From Nitrospira sp. (GTDB lineage Bacteria; Nitrospirota; Nitrospiria; Nitrospirales; Nitrospiraceae), in NCBI GenBank assembly GCA_020216985.1, contig JAIWOH010000103.1:1-10000 (forward strand): 10,000 nucleotides of DNA, read 5' to 3'. The notes under the pieces are model-generated. The model did not search any database and had not been told where the DNA came from. It worked only from the letters and a program-made list of their open reading frames with translations. Shown one piece after another: positions 6,739-10,000 of the stretch; within the stretch, counting starts at the first letter, position 1; the number at the start of each line of letters is the position of its first letter. The translations under genes and the position numbers were made by a program.

Positions 6739-8126
6739 CAAAATCCTCCCCCGACGGCCTGTTCGAGCTTGGCCAGCGAGACCGAAAGATTGTGACGCGC
6801 TTCGGCATAGTCCAATTGAATTTGTCGCTGCACTCGTTGCGCGTCCAATACCTCGAGCAAGCTGGAGGCGCCCTGCTGAAAACTGAACTGAGCCAACCGG
6901 AGCGCTTCCTGCGCCTGTTTGAGCAATCCCTTGTCGAAAACCTCGATCAGCTCGGCCGTGGTCCTGGCGTCCTGATAATGTTGATGGATCGCCATCGTCA
7001 ACTCATTGCGTACCCGCAGCAGTTCCGCCTCTTCTTTGCGCTTCGTTCCCATCGACGATGCGATTTCTCCCTCGCGGCGATACCATAAGGGCAACGGAAT
7101 CGACAGTCCCCCTTGATAGGCTTCCCTGCCCATTTCACGCCAAAAGCCGCCGTTGACCGTGACGGTCGGCATCCGCATTTGCCGCTCGAACTCGATCTTC
7201 CAATCCGATTGCTCGACCGATTTGACCAACCGTTGGATGGCAGGGTGGCGCTCCATCATCTTGCTCATCAACTCTTCGACGCGCAAGCCCGAAGGGAACG
7301 CCATGAAGTCCCCCTCGATGTCGTATTCGGTTCCCAATGCCCCGCCGGTCAGGGTATCCATGACCACTCGGTTGATCCGAACGACATTTTCCGCACGCGC
7401 GAGCTGTTGTCTGGCTTTCAGAACCTCGACTTCGGCCTTGATCAACTCAAACTGCGGCGCCTCGCCGGATTTCACCCTTGCCTTGACGATCCGTTGGACT
7501 CCTTCGACGATTCCCAGGTTTTGTCTGGCCAGCGCGGCGTCCTGTCTAGCCAGCAAGAGACCATAGAAGGCCACTTTGACCTGTGATCGTAAATTCAGTT
7601 GTGTCTCCATGAGGCCGGCGTTTGCCGTCGACAGCCCGAGATCCGCCACGCGCCGGCGCGCCTCACGCATCGTGGGCCACTCAAGCGGTTGGCCGACCGT
7701 GACGTTGTATTCGGTCAGAGACTCACGACCTGAAAACGAGCCAAGGCCGGCGCGGCCCGCATCTCGCAACATGCCGTGTCCACCCAAGCCGGCGATCGTC
7801 GGATTGGGGTAAGCGCCGGCCACAGTCTGCAAACCGCGCTGCGCTTCAATTTGGCCTTCGGCGGAAAAGACCAGCGGGTTCTTGGCCAACGCCAGATCGA
7901 CAATGGTATCCAGTGTGTAGACACGAGGAGATTCGGCAAACGCCTTAGATACCTCCCCTGTGATTGAAAACAAGGAGATCGGGACGCATGAGAACCACAG
8001 CAGCAACAAAAAAAAGAACAACATAGCCATTGAACGAGGACGAGCGGACCGATTCGGGCGGCAAGCAACCGGATACACCATTTTATGGTTTTTATGGTGT
8101 GGACCGTCGTCTTCCATACGATCCAT
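6738..8126 (-). CDS. czcC: TolC-like outer-membrane factor of metal efflux system (CzcC family)
   Basis: Forms the outer-membrane and periplasmic exit duct for the RND pump. The open frame from ATG 8126 gives 462 residues. After a basic region (R23-R31), residues 34-54 are a hydrophobic signal core, with AFA-ES (62-66) as the probable cleavage site. The mature part has the two OEP repeats of long helices: LDTIVDLALAKNP (72-84), YPNPTI (106-111), QPLEWP (146-151), the helix-rich 170-260, the second repeat VEELMSKMMERHPAI (283-297), SIPLPLWYRREGEI (342-355), and LLEVLDAQRVQRQ near 423-435. The start is uncertain. A strong promoter places the transcript's 5' end at about 8126, which would make that ATG leaderless. 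ATG 8081 (residue 16) and ATG 8030 (residue 33) both leave a complete signal peptide and fit a normal leader better, but neither has a clear ribosome binding site. First gene of the operon. Confidence 0.9.
   Translation of the reverse strand: MDRMEDDGPHHKNHKMVYPVACRPNRSARPRSMAMLFFFLLLLWFSCVPISLFSITGEVSKAFAESPRVYTLDTIVDLALAKNPLVFSAEGQIEAQRGLQTVAGAYPNPTIAGLGGHGMLRDAGRAGLGSFSGRESLTEYNVTVGQPLEWPTMREARRRVADLGLSTANAGLMETQLNLRSQVKVAFYGLLLARQDAALARQNLGIVEGVQRIVKARVKSGEAPQFELIKAEVEVLKARQQLARAENVVRINRVVMDTLTGGALGTEYDIEGDFMAFPSGLRVEELMSKMMERHPAIQRLVKSVEQSDWKIEFERQMRMPTVTVNGGFWREMGREAYQGGLSIPLPLWYRREGEIASSMGTKRKEEAELLRVRNELTMAIHQHYQDARTTAELIEVFDKGLLKQAQEALRLAQFSFQQGASSLLEVLDAQRVQRQIQLDYAEARHNLSVSLAKLEQAVGGGF
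8076..8099. promoter_or_regulatory. Dyad with tandem 9-bp repeats near the operon start (candidate operator)
   Basis: CACCAT (8076-8081) and ATGGTG (8094-8099) are perfect inverted arms. On the minus strand the interior reads ACCATAAAA twice in tandem, and a nested dyad ACCAT-N3-ATGGT occupies 8077-8089. The structure lies about 30-50 nt downstream of the predicted transcription start and includes the alternative ATG at 8081. It is either an operator or leader structure, or an AT-rich coincidence inside the coding frame. No regulator gene is in the window. Confidence 0.3.
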
Positions 8127-8131
8127 GCCGC

Positions 8132-8160
8132 ACTATAGAGAGAACTCCCAGGATTTTCAA
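8132..8160 (-). promoter_or_regulatory. Sigma70-type promoter of the metal-efflux operon
   Basis: On the minus strand, TTGAAA (8155-8160) and TATAGT (8132-8137) are separated by exactly 17 bp; each is a 5/6 match to consensus. The normal 17-bp spacing argues against a MerR/CueR-type activator, which acts on 19-20 bp spacers. The start of transcription would fall at about 8125-8127, right at the most upstream ATG of the outer-membrane factor gene. Confidence 0.65.
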
Positions 8161-8309
8161 TGAAATCGACGCAGAATCCGCCTTATCGCCGATCCGATCT
8201 CCCTGCCGATTCGATCGGCTCGATCGTAACCACTTTTATATGAATCGCCGAAACTAGGCCATCCCAGAAGAAGCACTGCCTCTCATTTTCGCTGTTTCCG
8301 CAAGCACCG

Positions 8310-9110
8310 TTATGCGTTGGCCTGAAGCGCGCTCAGATAAAATGCCGAGATCGCCGCCGTCGCGGCGACGTTCAACGACTCAACCCCTCTGGAGAGCGGA
8401 ATGGTGAACTTGACGGTGGAAAGGCGGACAATATCTTGCGCCAACCCATCTCCCTCGTTGCCGACGGCAATCATCAGGCGGGAGGGAACGGCTCGGAGAC
8501 TGCGAAGAGAAACGGTGTCCGGCGACGGCACCAACGCGGAATAGATCGAGCAACGACGCCTCGCCAAATCTCGGATGTCCGCCTCTCGAAAAACCGGGAG
8601 ACTCAATAACGCGCCCGAGGCCGCGCGAACGGCTTTGGGGCCGAATGGATCGGCGGAATCCGGACTCAACCACACTCCCGCCAGATCAAGCGCCGCAGCC
8701 GTCCGAATGATGGCTCCGACGTTAGCAGGGTCTTGAAGCCGGTCCCCATAGATTCCCATGATTTTCGGTTGTTCCAGCACCCGTGTTTCGTCCCACCGCG
8801 GCCGGCGAATCACGGCCATGATACCCTGGGGTGCCTGCACATCGGACAGAGTGGCGAACGTCGCATCCGAACAAACGAACTGGGGGACCGTCAGCCTGTC
8901 TCGCGCCATTCGTCCCGCCTCATCTTCCGCTCGCAAATACTGTGGCGACAGAATCAGGCTCACGACCGTTTGGGGACGCCGACGTATCGCTTCTTCGCAG
9001 GATTTGGCGCCTTCCAGCACAAAGACTCCCTCCCCTCCCCGCGTTTTTCCATCGCGCAGGAGTCGCCGAATCAGTGCGCTTTGGCGACGGGTCAACGTGC
9101 GAGGAGACAA
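8310..9110 (-). CDS. SpoU/TrmH-family RNA 2'-O-methyltransferase
   Basis: A cytoplasmic SAM-dependent RNA ribose methylase. The 266 residues comprise an N-terminal substrate-binding domain (about 1-105, with VFVLEGAKSCEEAI at 29-42) and a C-terminal SPOUT knot domain with all three motifs: motif 1 YGDRLQDPANVGAIIRTA (121-138, with N130 and the catalytic-type R136), motif 2 IAVGNEGDGL (214-223, E219), and motif 3 IPLSRGVESLNVAATAAI (237-254). The architecture resembles RlmB/TsnR-like 23S rRNA methylases, but the target nucleotide cannot be deduced. The start is a TTG at 9110: an in-frame TAG lies immediately before it, and GAGGA (9119-9123) sits 8 nt upstream. A second TTG at 9095 is the only close alternative. 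It lies upstream of, and reads towards, the efflux operon, which has its own promoter in the 183-nt gap. Confidence 0.93.
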   Translation of the reverse strand: MSPRTLTRRQSALIRRLLRDGKTRGGEGVFVLEGAKSCEEAIRRRPQTVVSLILSPQYLRAEDEAGRMARDRLTVPQFVCSDATFATLSDVQAPQGIMAVIRRPRWDETRVLEQPKIMGIYGDRLQDPANVGAIIRTAAALDLAGVWLSPDSADPFGPKAVRAASGALLSLPVFREADIRDLARRRCSIYSALVPSPDTVSLRSLRAVPSRLMIAVGNEGDGLAQDIVRLSTVKFTIPLSRGVESLNVAATAAISAFYLSALQANA

Positions 9111-9118
9111 CTATCGAG

Positions 9119-9123
9119 TCCTC
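9119..9123 (-). promoter_or_regulatory. Ribosome binding site deciding the TTG start of the methyltransferase
   Basis: GAGGA on the minus strand lies 8 nt before TTG 9110. With the in-frame TAG at 9111-9113, it fixes the non-ATG start; the first in-frame ATG comes only at residue 68 of the protein. Confidence 0.6.
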
Positions 9124-9173
9124 GGTCGTCAAGCTGGACCTGGCTGATGGCATTCCAAGACATGATCGAAAAT

Positions 9174-9515
9174 TCAGCGCCGCCTACGTTCAGCCTCGGC
9201 CTCGGCGGCGCGGATACGCTGAGCCCTGGCCTTTGCCCGCTTCAACGCCGTGAGTTTTCCTTTCGTTCGATTTTGCTCAAACCGTAGCTGTTCCAACTGA
9301 GAACGGAGATAGGCCTTCTCTTGTTTGTGGAGATCCGCACACTCCGCCTTGGAAAGCATCATCCAATCACCGCGACTCCTTGCTCGTTTGATCCGCTGAT
9401 CCAATGATTCCCGCAACTTTTTGGCGCGCATGATCATCAACGACTTCAGCGCTTCTTGCCGGCGTTGGACTTCCTCTTCTTCCGCCATGATGCCGCGAAT
9501 ATCGGTGCCCAGCAT
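9174..9515 (-). CDS. Small highly charged, probably coiled-coil protein, unknown function
   Basis: A 113-residue protein that I do not recognise. It starts at ATG 9515 with a strong GGAGG (9525-9529) 9 nt upstream, and that signal is the main reason to accept it. It has no signal peptide, membrane segment or cysteine-based motif; its only Cys is C59. It is about one third Lys/Arg/Glu: an acidic start (MAEEEEVQRRQEALK, 10-24), then heptad-like helix stretches at about 12-48 and 62-113, separated by the SRGDWMML turn (47-54). The C-terminus is very basic (LKRAKARAQRIRAAEAEAER). It looks like a cytoplasmic coiled-coil or nucleic-acid-associated protein. It ends 63 nt before the methyltransferase on the same strand, so co-transcription is likely. 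The remaining doubt is whether the low-complexity Arg/Ala/Glu content is just frame composition. Confidence 0.65.
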   Translation of the reverse strand: MLGTDIRGIMAEEEEVQRRQEALKSLMIMRAKKLRESLDQRIKRARSRGDWMMLSKAECADLHKQEKAYLRSQLEQLRFEQNRTKGKLTALKRAKARAQRIRAAEAEAERRRR

Positions 9516-9583
9516 GGTCCCATTCCTCCTTTATTCCTTTTCCCCTCACAGGGCCGGTGCCGATGGACCAATCCTTCCTTTAT
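9514..9583 (-). repeat. Duplicated translation-leader sequence before the coiled-coil gene
   Basis: The 21 nt at 9514-9534, holding the ribosome binding site and part of the start codon, recur at 9563-9583 with 17 of 21 identities. In the upstream copy the position of the start codon reads ATC instead of ATG, and the Shine-Dalgarno core is AAGGAAGG. It looks like a small segmental duplication whose outer copy has lost its start codon. Confidence 0.5.
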
Positions 9584-10000
9584 CCCCCTGAGAGAACCCG
9601 ATCAAGGCTTTTCATTGTACTCAATTCCCTCCCTCCCTTCCACTCTTGGGCACGCATCTTGGGACATGCAGAGGAATTCTGCGAAGCAGCAAGGCTACCT
9701 TGTGAGCTGGGATTATGAGAATTTTGATCGAGCATTGATATATACAAATAAAAACAATGGCATGCGCATCTAAACCGATATTGCTGGGGTTGTTCGACGA
9801 ACATCTCCAGGCCAACTCTTCTGATAGAAATGCATTCCATAAAGCCGACAGCGAGCCCAGCAGTTAATGACCCATCGACAATCCGAGCAAACCGCTAGAA
9901 GTTTGGCACCAACCTCTTGTTGTTATTATGGTTCTTTTGTAGCTTGGCTTTGTGATGGTTTTCAGGCTAAAATGAGTGTTATTAATTAGTGTATTAATCT
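9584..10000. other. Non-coding or unrecognised end region
   Basis: No open frame here has both a ribosome binding site and recognisable protein content. The minus frame from ATG 9840 (86 codons) has no Shine-Dalgarno sequence and odd composition. What can be seen is a G-rich tract on the minus strand (three GGG runs plus GG, 9627-9641), a 27-bp dyad (9784-9810), and a rise in A+T towards the end, with short repeated ATTAAT words at about 9981-9999. It may be the spacer before a gene outside the window, or a boundary to acquired DNA. Confidence 0.45.
9784..9810. repeat. 27-bp near-perfect dyad
   Basis: The centre TGTTCG-A-CGAACA (9791-9803) is a perfect inverted repeat. The symmetry continues outwards with CTGG (9784-9787) against CCAG (9807-9810), with one T-T mismatch and one G-T pair in between. 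As RNA it would be a stable hairpin on either strand, but no T-run follows on either side. An operator or a Rho-assisted terminator of a neighbouring gene is possible. Confidence 0.5.

Noticed and set aside
8185..8230. Cluster of GATCG/CGATC words between the methyltransferase and the efflux operon, as a terminator or repeat array
   Set aside because: The stems are 5 bp, there is no T-run, and the words are short and irregular. GATC-rich sequence recurs throughout the window.
9627..9641. G-quadruplex on the minus strand
   Set aside because: There are only three GGG runs plus one GG run, so at most a weak two-tetrad structure, and its position relative to any promoter is unclear.
9580..9840. 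86-codon minus-strand open frame near the right end
   Set aside because: It has no Shine-Dalgarno sequence before ATG 9840, an odd Cys/Tyr-rich middle, and overlaps a purine tract and a leader duplication. It is not convincing as a gene.
9841..10000. tRNA or attachment-site remnant in the AT-rich right end
   Set aside because: No cloverleaf, T-loop consensus or direct-repeat pair of att type could be found; only short ATTAAT repeats are present.

Overview
The window reads as a chromosomal segment of a Gram-negative bacterium of moderately high GC content. It encodes a three-component envelope-spanning pump, several Sec-type signal peptides and a periplasmic c-type cytochrome. The style of the TPR remnant, the IS3-type remnant and the metal pump makes a Nitrospira-like (Nitrospirota) host plausible, but that is an impression and not a demonstrated assignment.

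Layout, left to right. Positions 1-108 (minus) hold the signal-peptide start of a gene that runs off the left edge. It is divergent from a complete class I DAHP synthase (264-1322, plus), the entry enzyme of the shikimate pathway. Positions 1323-1943 contain no intact gene. They hold gene debris on the minus strand: the C-terminal end of a frameshifted TPR protein (about 1444-1656) abutting the left end of a decayed IS3-family element (about 1657-1879), whose orfA carries a nonsense codon 13.

Positions 1944-8126 (all minus, read right to left) form one compact operon: a TolC/CzcC-type outer-membrane factor, a CzcB/CusB-type adaptor, a CzcA/CusA-type heavy-metal RND pump, and a small mono-haem cytochrome c. 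The first three genes are joined by two identical TGATG stop/start overlaps. The cytochrome follows after 23 nt. A near-consensus sigma70-type promoter (TTGAAA-N17-TATAGT, 8132-8160) lies in front of the operon and suggests that the most upstream ATG of the first gene is not the real start. A repeat/dyad at 8076-8099 is a candidate control site. The three pump proteins would build a continuous metal exporter from inner membrane or periplasm to the outside. The cytochrome is an unusual partner.

Further right, also on the minus strand, are a SpoU/TrmH-type RNA methyltransferase (8310-9110, TTG start) and a small charged, probably coiled-coil protein of unknown function (9174-9515). Positions 9516-10000 have no supportable gene. 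They contain a duplicated translation-leader sequence, a G-rich tract (minus strand), a strong 27-bp dyad and an increasingly AT-rich end.

No CRISPR array, tRNA or rRNA was seen. The content is mostly ordinary. The items that deserve a second look are the cytochrome in the efflux operon, the mixed metal-specificity signature of the pump, and the IS/TPR debris with an exact 10-bp tandem duplication.
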